From Arthrobacter sp. Soil763 (GTDB lineage Bacteria > Actinomycetota > Actinomycetes > Actinomycetales > Micrococcaceae), in assembly GCF_001428365.1 (NCBI RefSeq), contig NZ_LMSH01000001.1, positions 315,685-379,684 of the forward strand: a stretch of DNA of 64,000 bases, read 5' to 3'. The notes beneath the pieces were generated by a model, which saw only the letters and a list, made by a program, of their open reading frames with translations, ran no database searches and was not told the DNA's origin. A program made the translations under genes and the position numbers. Positions 35,027-42,917 of this stretch are shown one piece after another (the first letter of the stretch is position 1; each line of letters opens with the position of its first letter).

Positions 35027-35979
35027 GCTTCGTCCGCACGGTCCTTGGCGACATCGCGCCGGACCGGCTGGGGCCGACCAACTACCACGAGCACCTGTTC
35101 CAGGCCTCACCCCTGCTGCCCGGGGACGAGCTGGACAACGAGCTGCTTTCCGGCCGTGAGGCGGCCTTGCTGCGGGGCGCCGGCACCACCGCGATGGTGG
35201 AGGCGACCCCGCTCGGCCTCGGCCGGAACCCGGCGGCGACGGCACGCATAGCCGCCGCCGCCGGGCTGCACATCGTTGCCACCACCGGCGCCCACCGCGA
35301 AGCGCACTACCCGGAGGGGCACTGGCTCCGCAGCGAACCGGAGGAGCGCCTCGCCCGGCGCTTTACCGCCGAACTCACGGCTGGCTGCGGCGTGCCCGAA
35401 GAATCGCCCGCGGCCGCCGGGGAGGCGCCGGTTCGCGCCGGGCTGCTGAAGGCCGGTGTGGGCTACTGGTCCATCACCGCCTTTGAACGCCGGGTGCTCG
35501 CCGCCGCGGCGGTCGCCCACTCGGTGACGGGGGCTCCGGTGATGGTGCACCTGGAATTCTGCACGGCGGCCCACGAAGTCCTGGACCTGCTGTCCGCAGG
35601 GGGTGTCCGGGAGTCCCGGGTGATCCTGGCCCACGCCGACCGCAATCCCGACGCCGGACTGCACCTGGAGCTGGCCTCCCGGGGCGCCTACCTCGGCTAC
35701 GACGGCATGGCCCGCCCCAAGGGCCGCTCCGACGCCGAACTCATCGATCTCACCGAGCAGGTCCTTGCCGGGGGCGGCGGCCACAGGCTGCTCCTCGGCG
35801 GCGACGTCGCGCGCCGCACCCGGTACATCTCCTACGGCGGCATGCCCGGCCTGGCGTACCTGGCCGAACGCTTCCTGCCGCGCCTCGAGGCCCGCGTCGG
35901 CGCCGACGCCGTCGACCGCATCCTGCGCGGGAACGCCGCGGCGGTGCTGCAGTGGACCGGGAGCGAGCAACCCCGGTAA
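35023..35979 (+). CDS. Phosphotriesterase-family hydrolase, probable (phospho)sugar lactonase
   Basis: 318 residues. All metal ligands of the phosphotriesterase fold are visible: H22 and H24 (YHEHL), the lysine that is carboxylated in this family (K143, GLLKAGVG), H176 (MVHLEF), H204 (LAHADRNPD) and the catalytic Asp D261 (GGDVARR). Characterised relatives in bacteria hydrolyse furanose lactones of sugar phosphates rather than phosphotriesters. With a sugar kinase and dehydrogenases in the same operon, hydrolysis of a phospho-aldonolactone is the best guess. It is last in the operon, coupled to the upstream gene by ATGA, and followed by a strong terminator. Confidence 0.82.
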   Translation: MSFVRTVLGDIAPDRLGPTNYHEHLFQASPLLPGDELDNELLSGREAALLRGAGTTAMVEATPLGLGRNPAATARIAAAAGLHIVATTGAHREAHYPEGHWLRSEPEERLARRFTAELTAGCGVPEESPAAAGEAPVRAGLLKAGVGYWSITAFERRVLAAAAVAHSVTGAPVMVHLEFCTAAHEVLDLLSAGGVRESRVILAHADRNPDAGLHLELASRGAYLGYDGMARPKGRSDAELIDLTEQVLAGGGGHRLLLGGDVARRTRYISYGGMPGLAYLAERFLPRLEARVGADAVDRILRGNAAAVLQWTGSEQPR

Positions 35980-36047
35980 GAGCCCGCCTGCCGTGCTCCC
36001 TGGGCCGGCGCATCCGCCACCGGACGCGGAAATGCCCCGGACGCGGA

Positions 36048-36086
36048 GAGGCCCCGGACCGCTGAATTGCGGTCCGGGGCCTCTTT
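36048..36086 (+). terminator. Rho-independent terminator after the cupin-kinase operon
   Basis: A perfect 15-bp stem (GAGGCCCCGGACCGC at 36048-36062 with 36069-36083), loop TGAATT, then TTT. It lies between the convergent lactonase (stop 35979) and the ABC binding-protein gene (stop 36108) and may serve both, although the T-run is only on the plus strand. Confidence 0.85.
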
Positions 36087-36107
36087 GCGTGCTGGCAGTG
36101 GCGCCCT

Positions 36108-37091
36108 TTACTGGTAGAGCACCGCGGCGATCTTGGCGTCGTCCATGTTGTTCTTGTCGTACCAGTAGAACGGGGTGTCGGTGACCTTCTCCAGGGGCTT
36201 GCCCTTGGAAGCGTCGATCGCCGCCTGGACGGTGGCCGCGCCCATGCCGATCGGGTCCTGCGTGATGGCGCCGGCCATCAGGCCGCTGCGGATCGCATCG
36301 AGCTGGGCCTTGCCGGAGTCGAAGCCGATGACGGTGAGCTTGCCGGGCTTAAGGCCAAGCTCGGTGACGGCATTGACGATGCCGACGGCCGAGCCTTCGT
36401 TGGTGCCATAGAGGCCCTTGAGGTTCGGGTGCCCCTGGATCATGGCCTTGGCGATGTCGGCGGACTTCAGGTGGTCGCCGTCGCCGTACTGGACGTCAAC
36501 GACCTTGATGTCCGGGTACTTGGCCTTGATCTCGTTGAGGAATCCATCGCGGCGCTCCACGCCGGTGCTGTTGATCTGGCTGTGGCCGACGACGGCGATT
36601 TCCCCGCTCTTGCCGATCAGCTCGGCCATGTGGTCGGCCGCCATGGCGCCGGCATCCATGCTGTTCGTCTTGGACAGGTTGACCGGGTAGTCGCTCTTGC
36701 AGCCGGCGTCGAACTGGACCACGGGGATGTTGGCGGCCTTGGCCTGCTCAAGGGCCGGAACACAGGCCTCCGGGTCCAGGGCGGCGTAGGCGATGGCCGT
36801 CGGCTTCTTGTCGATGGCCGCCTGGAGCATCTGCAGCTGCGAGTCGATCTCGGTTTCTGCGGCCGGGCCCTCGAAGGTGATCTTGACCCCGAGCTCCTTG
36901 GCCTTGTCCTCGGCGCCCTTCTTCACGGCCTGCCAGAACTGGTGCTGGAAGCCCTTGGAAATCATGGCCACGTACGGCGTGCCGCCGTCGCTGCCGCCGC
37001 TGGGAGCTGCCGAGCCGGAGCCGCCGCAGGCGGTCAAGGAAAGAGCTGCAGCGAGAGCACCCGCCGCGAGGGCCTTTTTACCGAGTTTCAT
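36108..37091 (-). CDS. Sugar ABC transporter substrate-binding lipoprotein
   Basis: 327 residues. It begins with a lipoprotein signal ending in LSLTAC-GGSGSA, so the mature Cys is lipidated and the protein faces outward. The rest is the periplasmic-binding fold of the ribose/autoinducer type (PYVAMISKGFQHQFWQAVKKGAEDKAKELGVKITFEGPAAETE... NIPVVQFDAGC... KGLYGTNEGSAVGIVNAVTELG... VIGFDSGKAQLDAIRSG). ATG 37091 has GGAG 8 nt upstream; a start 12 bp earlier would include that site. It follows the permease and ATPase genes after a 154-bp gap with a long hairpin. A role in uptake of the local sugar is inferred. Confidence 0.9.
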   Translation of the reverse strand: MKLGKKALAAGALAAALSLTACGGSGSAAPSGGSDGGTPYVAMISKGFQHQFWQAVKKGAEDKAKELGVKITFEGPAAETEIDSQLQMLQAAIDKKPTAIAYAALDPEACVPALEQAKAANIPVVQFDAGCKSDYPVNLSKTNSMDAGAMAADHMAELIGKSGEIAVVGHSQINSTGVERRDGFLNEIKAKYPDIKVVDVQYGDGDHLKSADIAKAMIQGHPNLKGLYGTNEGSAVGIVNAVTELGLKPGKLTVIGFDSGKAQLDAIRSGLMAGAITQDPIGMGAATVQAAIDASKGKPLEKVTDTPFYWYDKNNMDDAKIAAVLYQ

Positions 37092-37203
37092 GTAAATCTC
37101 CATCCAGTGAGCGGGCCGGCAACATTGCGGGCCCTAGATCATTGTTGTTGCTTTACTGCGTTAAGTACAGGTAGATACAAGTTATTTTTTGAGCAATCTT
37201 TTT

Positions 37204-37239
37204 CCGCCCGCCCGGCGCCGCGGGGCGCCGGGCGGGCGG
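37204..37239. other. 16-bp perfect GC hairpin between permease and binding-protein genes
   Basis: A perfect 16-bp stem (37204-37219 with 37224-37239) and 4-nt loop lies 7 bp past the permease stop on the transcribed strand. It is followed there by GGAAAAAGA rather than a U-run, so it is more likely a processing or mRNA stability element than a strict terminator. It could separate levels of the permease/ATPase and the binding protein. GATACAAGTT (37174-37183) nearby also occurs upstream of the ATPase gene. Confidence 0.55.
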
Positions 37240-37245
37240 GGCTGC

Positions 37246-38262
37246 CTACGCCTCCCGGCGGCGGCGCAGCGAGTCGGTGAAGACGGCGACCAGGATCACG
37301 ATGCCGACCACGACGGTCTGCCATTCGGTCTGCACCGACATGATGCGCAGGCCGTTGATCAGCACGCTCATAATGAGGGCGCCGATCAGGGTGCCGAGGA
37401 CCGATCCCCGGCCTCCCAGCAGGGACGTGCCGCCGATGATGACGGCGGCAATCGCCTGCAGCTCGTAGCCGGATCCCAGCTGTGGCTGCGCGGAGTCGAG
37501 CCGGGCGGCAATGACGACGCCCGCGACGCCGGTGAAGATGCCTGCGACCGTGTAGACAAGAATCTTCCACTTGCCGGTGTTGACGCCGGAGATCTTGGTG
37601 GCTTCCTCGTTGCTGCCGATCGCAAAGATGTAGCGGCCCAGCAGGGTCTTGCCGAGCACCAGGTACGCCGCGACGCCGGTCAGGAGCAGAATCAGCACGG
37701 CGTTGGGCAGCCCGGGGATGAGCTGGCCCAGGGCAATGTCCTTGAAGCCCTTGACCTTGCTGAAGTAGATGGGACGCACGCCGGAGAGGACAAGGGCCAG
37801 CCCCTGCGCGATCAGCATCATGGCGAGGGTGGCGATGAACGGCGGGAGCTTCAGGACGGAGACGTTCAGTCCGTTGATCAGCCCCATCAGCGCCCCGGTG
37901 GCGATGCCGCCCAGCACACCGATGTACAACGGCAACTGGAAGTTCACCAGCAGCAGGCCCGTCACCACCGCACACAGGGTCATGCCGGTGCCAATGGACA
38001 GGTCGATTCCGGAGGTGATGATGACCAGCGTGGTGCCGAATGCCAGGATGCCGATCACGGCGGTGGAGAGCAGGATCCCGGAGATGTTCGTCCAGGTAAA
38101 GAAGTTAGTGCTGGCGAGGGAGAAGAACACCAGCAGGACGATCAAGGTTCCGAAGGCCAACGACTGCTGCAGCCGCTGGCGCAAGAATGATCCCCTGGGC
38201 GCCTCGCGCGTCGCGGCACCCGCCGGCGCCTGCGTGCGCGGTTCAGACTTTACTTCGCTCAT
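37246..38262 (-). CDS. Sugar ABC transporter permease (RbsC family)
   Basis: 338 residues, eight to ten membrane helices after a polar N-terminal 30 residues. RbsC-like landmarks are GILAFGTTLVIITSGIDLSIGTGMTLCAVVTG, GGIATGALMGLINGLNVSVLKLPPFIATLAMMLIAQGLAL, AIGSNEEATKISGVNTGKWKILVYTVAGI and AVIIGGTSLLGGRGSVLGTLIGALI (the cytoplasmic coupling region). It forms a homodimer channel for sugar import with the ATPase upstream. Its ATG overlaps the ATPase stop by 4 bp. Substrate probably a rare hexose such as D-allulose/D-allose or D-ribose, from neighbouring genes. Confidence 0.9.
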   Translation of the reverse strand: MSEVKSEPRTQAPAGAATREAPRGSFLRQRLQQSLAFGTLIVLLVFFSLASTNFFTWTNISGILLSTAVIGILAFGTTLVIITSGIDLSIGTGMTLCAVVTGLLLVNFQLPLYIGVLGGIATGALMGLINGLNVSVLKLPPFIATLAMMLIAQGLALVLSGVRPIYFSKVKGFKDIALGQLIPGLPNAVLILLLTGVAAYLVLGKTLLGRYIFAIGSNEEATKISGVNTGKWKILVYTVAGIFTGVAGVVIAARLDSAQPQLGSGYELQAIAAVIIGGTSLLGGRGSVLGTLIGALIMSVLINGLRIMSVQTEWQTVVVGIVILVAVFTDSLRRRREA

Positions 38263-39851
38263 TTTTCCGCTCCCTGCTGCTCCACCCGTGTGGCGTAGTC
38301 CATGATTGTTGCTTGATCAGCACCGTCGCTGTCGATTTCCCCGGTGATACGGCCTCCGGCCATCACCATGATCCGGTGGGACAACCGGAGGACCTCCGGC
38401 AGTTCCGAGGAGATCATGATGATCGACTTGCCCCGCGCCACCAGGTCGTTGAGCAAGCGGTAAATTTCTTCCTTGGCTCCGATGTCGATGCCGCGGGTCG
38501 GCTCGTCGAAGATGAGAATGTCGCAGTCGCGGGCCAGCCATTTGGCAATGACGACTTTTTGCTGGTTGCCGCCCGACAGGTTTTTCGTCGTCGCGTACAT
38601 CGACGGGGTCTTGATACGCAGCGAGTCAATGTATTTCTGCGACGTTCCCTTGCCCGGCGCTGACTTCATGAAGCCGACCGGGTTGGTGTAGTTGGCCAGT
38701 GAGGACAGCAGGATGTTCGTGTTCACGTCCCGGTCCAGCAGCAGCCCCAGGGCCTTGCGGTCCTCGGAGAGGTAACCGATCCCGTGCTTGACGGCGTCCG
38801 CCGGCTGCCCGATCCGGACCTCCTTGCCGTTGACGAAGATCTGGCCCGCGGACATCCGGTCCGCGCCGATGATGGCCCGCGCAAGCTCCGTCCGCCCCGC
38901 GCCCATCAGGCCGGAGAACCCGAGAATCTCCCCGCGCCGCAATTCGAAACTGACGTCCTTGAGCAGTTTGCGCGTGCTCAGGTTCTGCACCCGCAGGACC
39001 ACATCGTCGACGTTGTCCCGGCGCACATTCTCCGGCCGGGCATTTTCGTCGATTTCCCGACCGACCATCAGCTTGATCACCTCGTGCTGGCTCGCCGTGT
39101 CGGTGTCCATCGTGGCGATGTACTTCCCGTCGCGGAGGATGGTGATGCGGTCGGTGATCCGCCGCAACTCCTCCATGCGGTGCGAAATGTAGATCACCCC
39201 GACGCCGCGGTCGCGCAGGTCGTTGATCAGGCGGAACAGGGTCTCCGTTTCCGAAGTCGTCAGCGCCGACGTCGGCTCATCCATGATGACGACCTTGGCG
39301 TCAAAGGACAGCGCCTTGGCGATCTCCACCATCTGCTGCTTCGCGACCGTCAGGTTCTCGATCAGGTCCGTCGGCGCGAACTCCTTGATTCCAAGCCGGT
39401 CGAGCAGTTCGGCGGTTTGCCGGTTCAGCTTTTTTTCGTCCAGCAGGAGTCCACCCAGGCGCCGCGGCTCCCGGCCGATGTAGATGTTCTGGGCGACCGT
39501 AAGGTGCGGCATCAGGTTCATCTCCTGATGGACGATGATGATGCCCAGCTCCTGTGCATGCCGCGGACCGTCGATCTGCACGGGCACACCCTCAAGGTAG
39601 ATCGTGCCCGCATCCTTCTCGTAGATGCCGGACAGGATCTTCATCAGGCTGGACTTGCCCGCCCCGTTTTCGCCCACCAGCGCGATAACCTCGCCCTTGT
39701 GGACGTCAAAGTGGACGTCGCTCAGGGCCTGGACGCCGGGAAAGCTCTTGCTGATCCCTTCGACCTTCAGTAGTGGTTCACCCACTGTCTCACCTACTTC
39801 TTCGGAGATAACGCTGATGCCTCGCGGCCGGTACTCGTTGGGCGGCGGCAC
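38259..39851 (-). CDS. Sugar ABC transporter ATP-binding protein (RbsA/MglA family)
   Basis: 530 residues with two nucleotide-binding domains. The first has GENGAGKSSL (Walker A), LTVAKQQMVEIAKAL (degenerate signature) and VVIMDEPTSAL (Walker B). The second has a degenerate Walker A (GLMGAGRTEL), a good LSGGNQQK signature and ILIFDEPTRGID. This asymmetric pattern is normal for RbsA/MglA importers. The GTG at 39851 is the only start giving the full length; a GTG about 24 codons later (GEPLLKVEG) is an alternative. It is the first gene of the minus-strand ABC operon, divergent from the ketose 3-epimerase gene at 39972. Confidence 0.9.
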   Translation of the reverse strand: MPPPNEYRPRGISVISEEVGETVGEPLLKVEGISKSFPGVQALSDVHFDVHKGEVIALVGENGAGKSSLMKILSGIYEKDAGTIYLEGVPVQIDGPRHAQELGIIIVHQEMNLMPHLTVAQNIYIGREPRRLGGLLLDEKKLNRQTAELLDRLGIKEFAPTDLIENLTVAKQQMVEIAKALSFDAKVVIMDEPTSALTTSETETLFRLINDLRDRGVGVIYISHRMEELRRITDRITILRDGKYIATMDTDTASQHEVIKLMVGREIDENARPENVRRDNVDDVVLRVQNLSTRKLLKDVSFELRRGEILGFSGLMGAGRTELARAIIGADRMSAGQIFVNGKEVRIGQPADAVKHGIGYLSEDRKALGLLLDRDVNTNILLSSLANYTNPVGFMKSAPGKGTSQKYIDSLRIKTPSMYATTKNLSGGNQQKVVIAKWLARDCDILIFDEPTRGIDIGAKEEIYRLLNDLVARGKSIIMISSELPEVLRLSHRIMVMAGGRITGEIDSDGADQATIMDYATRVEQQGAEK

Positions 39852-39862
39852 TGCCCGGAGCC

Positions 39863-39949
39863 AACTTGTATCTTGATGTATCTATCCTTGGCCCATAACT
39901 AGAGTAAGGTCAAATATGACCTAAAACACACCCTTTGGTCGGATGTTTA
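39863..39949. promoter_or_regulatory. Divergent regulatory region, ABC transporter and 3-epimerase
   Basis: AGGTCA-AATA-TGACCT (39907-39922) is a perfect inverted repeat. On the plus strand it overlaps a candidate -10 (AAATAT at 39912-39917) of a promoter with -35 TTGGCC (39888-39893). TCGGATGTTTA at 39939-39949 matches the motif in the L-fucose promoter. AACTTGTATC (39863-39872) also occurs inverted upstream of the binding-protein gene, and TGTATC repeats at 39867 and 39877. FadR- or GntR-type control by the regulator at 42914 is plausible. Confidence 0.5.
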
Positions 39950-39971
39950 GAAATCGTTACGGGAGAAACAT

Positions 39972-40841
39972 ATGATGATTGGCTGCCACAGCCTGGTCTG
40001 GAACGGCTCGCTGGACCCGGTTTCCTTCGCCGCCTCGGCCCGCGCGACGTCCGAGGCCGGGTTCGATTTGCTCGAAATCCCGCTCATGGATCCCTGGTCC
40101 TTCGATCCTGGACAGGCGTCCCGGGCCCTGCGGGAGCACGGCCTGGCCGCGACCGCATCCCTCGGCCTGACCGCCGGGACTGACCTCAGCAGCGAGGACG
40201 CCTCCGTGGTGGCCAGGGGCGAGGAGACCCTCAACAAGTGCCTCGAACTCGTCCACGACCTGGAGGCCGACTACCTGTGCGGCGTGCTCTACAGCGCCAT
40301 GCAGAAGTACGACCGGCCACCCACCGCGGCCGGCCGCCGCAACAGCGCCGCCGCCCTGCACCGACTCGCGGACCGCGCCGCGACGCTTGGTATCAAGCTG
40401 GGCCTGGAGGTGGTGAACCGCTACGAGAGCAACCTGCTGAACACCGGCAGGCAGGCCCTTGCCTTCATGGACGAAATCGACCATGACAACGTCTTCCTGC
40501 ATCTCGACACCTACCACATGAACATCGAGGAACCGGACCTGTTGAGCCCGGTGCTCGCGGCGGGAGCCAGGCTGGGTTACGTCCACATCGGCGAAAGCCA
40601 CCGCGGCTATCTCGGCTCCGGAAGCGTGGATTTCGGCGCCTTTTTCCGCGGCCTGGCGCTGGTCGGCTACGACGGGCCGGTGGTCTTTGAGTCGTTCTCC
40701 TCCGCCGTTGTGGATGACAACCTGAGCAACACCCTGGGCGTATGGCGCAACCTCTGGGAGGACTCGGCGGACCTGGGCGCCCATGCCAACGCTTTCATCC
40801 GCGGCCAGCTGGCGGCGGTTTCCTCCATCGCCAAGCACTAA
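39972..40841 (+). CDS. D-allulose/D-tagatose 3-epimerase family ketose epimerase
   Basis: 289 residues of the xylose-isomerase-like TIM barrel. The Mn-binding quartet of ketose 3-epimerases is E146 (LEVVNRYE), D179 (HLDTYHMNIEE), H205 (VHIGESHRGYLGSGSVDF) and E240 (VFESFSS), offset by six from the P. cichorii D-tagatose 3-epimerase numbering. Overall it closely resembles the Arthrobacter globiformis D-allulose epimerase as I remember that sequence, including the HIGESHRGYLGxGSVDF and LGAHANAFIR segments. It inverts C3 of free ketoses, e.g. D-fructose and D-allulose. It starts the operon epimerase-rbsK-rbsD-transaldolase, with GGGAGA before the ATG. Confidence 0.9.
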   Translation: MMIGCHSLVWNGSLDPVSFAASARATSEAGFDLLEIPLMDPWSFDPGQASRALREHGLAATASLGLTAGTDLSSEDASVVARGEETLNKCLELVHDLEADYLCGVLYSAMQKYDRPPTAAGRRNSAAALHRLADRAATLGIKLGLEVVNRYESNLLNTGRQALAFMDEIDHDNVFLHLDTYHMNIEEPDLLSPVLAAGARLGYVHIGESHRGYLGSGSVDFGAFFRGLALVGYDGPVVFESFSSAVVDDNLSNTLGVWRNLWEDSADLGAHANAFIRGQLAAVSSIAKH

Positions 40842-40866
40842 ACATCCGATCTATAGGGGCTAACAT

Positions 40867-41820
40867 ATGACTACCACCAGCGAAAACGGGCGCGAGGGCG
40901 TCGTTATCGTAGGAAGTATCACTGCCGACGTCACAACTTTTTCAAAACGACTGCCCCAGAGAGGCGAAACGATCCTCGGGGAGGAGTTCACCCTGCTGCT
41001 CGGAGGCAAGGGAGCGAACCAGGCCGTCGCCAGCGGGCTGGCGGGCGCTCCGTCCTTCATGGTGGGGTGCGTCGGCAATGACCTGTTCAGGCCTCTGGTC
41101 ACCGACGGGCTGGAGGCGCACGGAGTGGACACCAGCGAACTGCGGGTGGTCGAGGCCCCCACCGGGATCGCCCACATCCGGGTGGACGATTCCGGGGAAA
41201 ACGACATTGTGATGGTGCCGCTCGCCAACGACCACCTGACTCCCGGCCAGATTTCCGACGCGGTCTCCCGCCTCGCGCCGCGGGCGTCGGTCCTGCTCAC
41301 CCAGCTGGAAATCCCCCGCGAGGCCGCCGCCCACGCGGTCCGGGCCGCCCGGACCGCCGGGTTGACGGTTATCCTCGACCCCGCGCCGGCTGCCGCCCTC
41401 GACCGGGAGACCTGGGCCAGCGTGGATTTTGTCACGCCCAACGAGACCGAAGCGAGCCTGATTACCGGCATTCCGGTCACGGACGCGGCGAGCGCGGTCC
41501 GCGCCGGGGAATGGTTCCTGGCGCAGGGTACCGGGGGCGCCATCATCACCCTCGCCTCAGCCGGGGCGGTCCTGGTCACGGCCGACCGGCAGACGGTCTT
41601 CGATTCCTACCCCGTGACCGCCGTCGACACCACCGCCGCCGGCGACGCCTTTTCCGGTTACCTGGGCGCCTCGCTCGCCGCAGGCTTGTCCATTGACGAG
41701 GCCATCCGGCGCGCGATGGCCGCGGGAGCTCTGGCCGTCACCAAGAAGGGCGCTTCCCCCAGCCTGCCCGCCGCCGACGATGTCGATCTTTTCCTTTCCG
41801 CCCATGTCCCAAGCCGCTAG
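40867..41820 (+). CDS. rbsK: Ribokinase (PfkB family)
   Basis: 317 residues. Ribokinase features are VVIVGSITADVTTFSKRLPQRGETILGEEFTLLLGGKGANQAVASGLAG (sugar-binding GG and GAN), QLEIPREAAAHAVRAARTAGLTVILDPAPA, VTPNETEASLITGI, and DTTAAGDAFSGYLGASLAAG with the catalytic Asp. It phosphorylates ribose or a related sugar at O5; next to a ketose 3-epimerase it might act on a ketohexose. RBS and ATG (40867) follow a TAAACATCCGA motif that overlaps the epimerase stop codon. The gap to the epimerase is 25 bp. Confidence 0.88.
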   Translation: MTTTSENGREGVVIVGSITADVTTFSKRLPQRGETILGEEFTLLLGGKGANQAVASGLAGAPSFMVGCVGNDLFRPLVTDGLEAHGVDTSELRVVEAPTGIAHIRVDDSGENDIVMVPLANDHLTPGQISDAVSRLAPRASVLLTQLEIPREAAAHAVRAARTAGLTVILDPAPAAALDRETWASVDFVTPNETEASLITGIPVTDAASAVRAGEWFLAQGTGGAIITLASAGAVLVTADRQTVFDSYPVTAVDTTAAGDAFSGYLGASLAAGLSIDEAIRRAMAAGALAVTKKGASPSLPAADDVDLFLSAHVPSR

Positions 41821-41829
41821 GAGCGCAGC

Positions 41830-42249
41830 ATGAGAAAAACCCACGGAATCCTCAACCCCCAGCTCTCGCGGGTGGTGTCCGAAACCGGCCACACGGACAC
41901 GCTCGTGGTGACCGACGCCGGCCTGCCGATCCCGCCGGCGGTCGAACGCGTCGACCTTGCCTACTTCCCGTCCGAACCGCCGTTCCTGGCGGTCCTGGAC
42001 GCGGTCCTCGCCGAAGTGGTGATCGAAGGCGCCACCCTGGCTGAGGAGATCCGCGAGGCCAGCCCCGCGATGCTCAGCCGCATCCTCGAGCGGCTCAATG
42101 CGGCCGGGGTGGTTCCGGACTTCGTCCCGCACACCGAGTTCAAGGCCCGCACGGCCTCGGCCCGCGCCGCCGTTCGGTCCGGCGAGTTCACTCCCTACGC
42201 CAACATCATCCTTCATGCCGGCGTCGCCTACGGCCCGGACGAGACCTAG
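41830..42249 (+). CDS. rbsD: D-ribose pyranase
   Basis: 139 residues, normal RbsD length and very similar to the classic family: GILNPQLSRVVSETGHTDTLVVTDAGLPIPPAVERVDLAYFPSEPPFLAVLDAVLAEVVIEGATLAEEI, with His21 at the active site, and SARAAVRSGEFTPYANIILHAGVAY at the C-terminus. It converts beta-pyranose to beta-furanose (or keto/other anomers), supplying the form used by RbsK. It is a decamer in known cases. It lies 9 bp after rbsK and 8 bp before the transaldolase gene. Confidence 0.93.
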   Translation: MRKTHGILNPQLSRVVSETGHTDTLVVTDAGLPIPPAVERVDLAYFPSEPPFLAVLDAVLAEVVIEGATLAEEIREASPAMLSRILERLNAAGVVPDFVPHTEFKARTASARAAVRSGEFTPYANIILHAGVAYGPDET

Positions 42250-42257
42250 GAGCTTTC

Positions 42258-42917
42258 GTGCATTTTTATCTGGACACGGCGGACCGGGCTCAAGCCGAGC
42301 CGCTGCTGCGCAGCGGGCTTTTCGCGGGCCTGACCACCAACCCGAGCATCCTCGCTGGCGCCGGGGTGCTGAACCGCAGCATCCCGGAGCTGGTCGACTG
42401 GGCGTCCGCGGCCGGCGCGGGCACGGTCTTCGTCCAGTCGTGGGGCTCAAGCAAGGCCGAACTGGAGGACCGGGGGGCGTGGATCCAGTCCCTGGGCAGC
42501 AATGTCGTGGTGAAGGTCCCCGCCACGGCGGCGGGCATCGCCGCCAGCCGGACCCTCACCTCGGGGGGCGCCCGGGTCCTGGTCACGGCGGTCTATGCAC
42601 GGGAACAGGCGCTGCCGGCGATGGCCGCGGGTGCCGAGTTCCTGGCCCCGTACCTGGGTCGGATGCACGACGCCGGCCGCGACGGAACCGCCGAAATCGC
42701 GGCCATCCAGCAGTTCATCACTGCCGGCGGCTCGCCGCTTAAGCTCCTTGTCGCCAGCCTCCGGGAGACAGCCCAGATAGCCTCCCTGGCCGGGCTGGGC
42801 GTCTCTCATTTCACCCTGGCTCCGGGGACGTGGCAGAAGTTCTTCGCCGATCCGCTCACCGCTGCCGCCGTCGAGGTCTTCGAAGCCGAATCCGCGCGGA
42901 TGGAGGGCGCCGCCTAG
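42258..42917 (+). CDS. Small transaldolase / fructose-6-phosphate aldolase family protein
   Basis: 219 residues, the short FSA-type transaldolase. The N-terminal MHFYLDTADRAQAEPLLRSGLFAGLTTNPSIL is diagnostic, the Schiff-base lysine is K86 (NVVVKVPATAAG), matching the Lys85 position of E. coli FSA, and SHFTLAPGTWQKFFADPLTAAAVEVFEAE closes it. It transfers or releases dihydroxyacetone from ketose phosphates. After epimerase and kinase steps this could cleave a ketohexose 6-phosphate. GTG start. Its stop overlaps the end of the convergent FadR-type regulator by 4 bp. Confidence 0.88.
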   Translation: MHFYLDTADRAQAEPLLRSGLFAGLTTNPSILAGAGVLNRSIPELVDWASAAGAGTVFVQSWGSSKAELEDRGAWIQSLGSNVVVKVPATAAGIAASRTLTSGGARVLVTAVYAREQALPAMAAGAEFLAPYLGRMHDAGRDGTAEIAAIQQFITAGGSPLKLLVASLRETAQIASLAGLGVSHFTLAPGTWQKFFADPLTAAAVEVFEAESARMEGAA

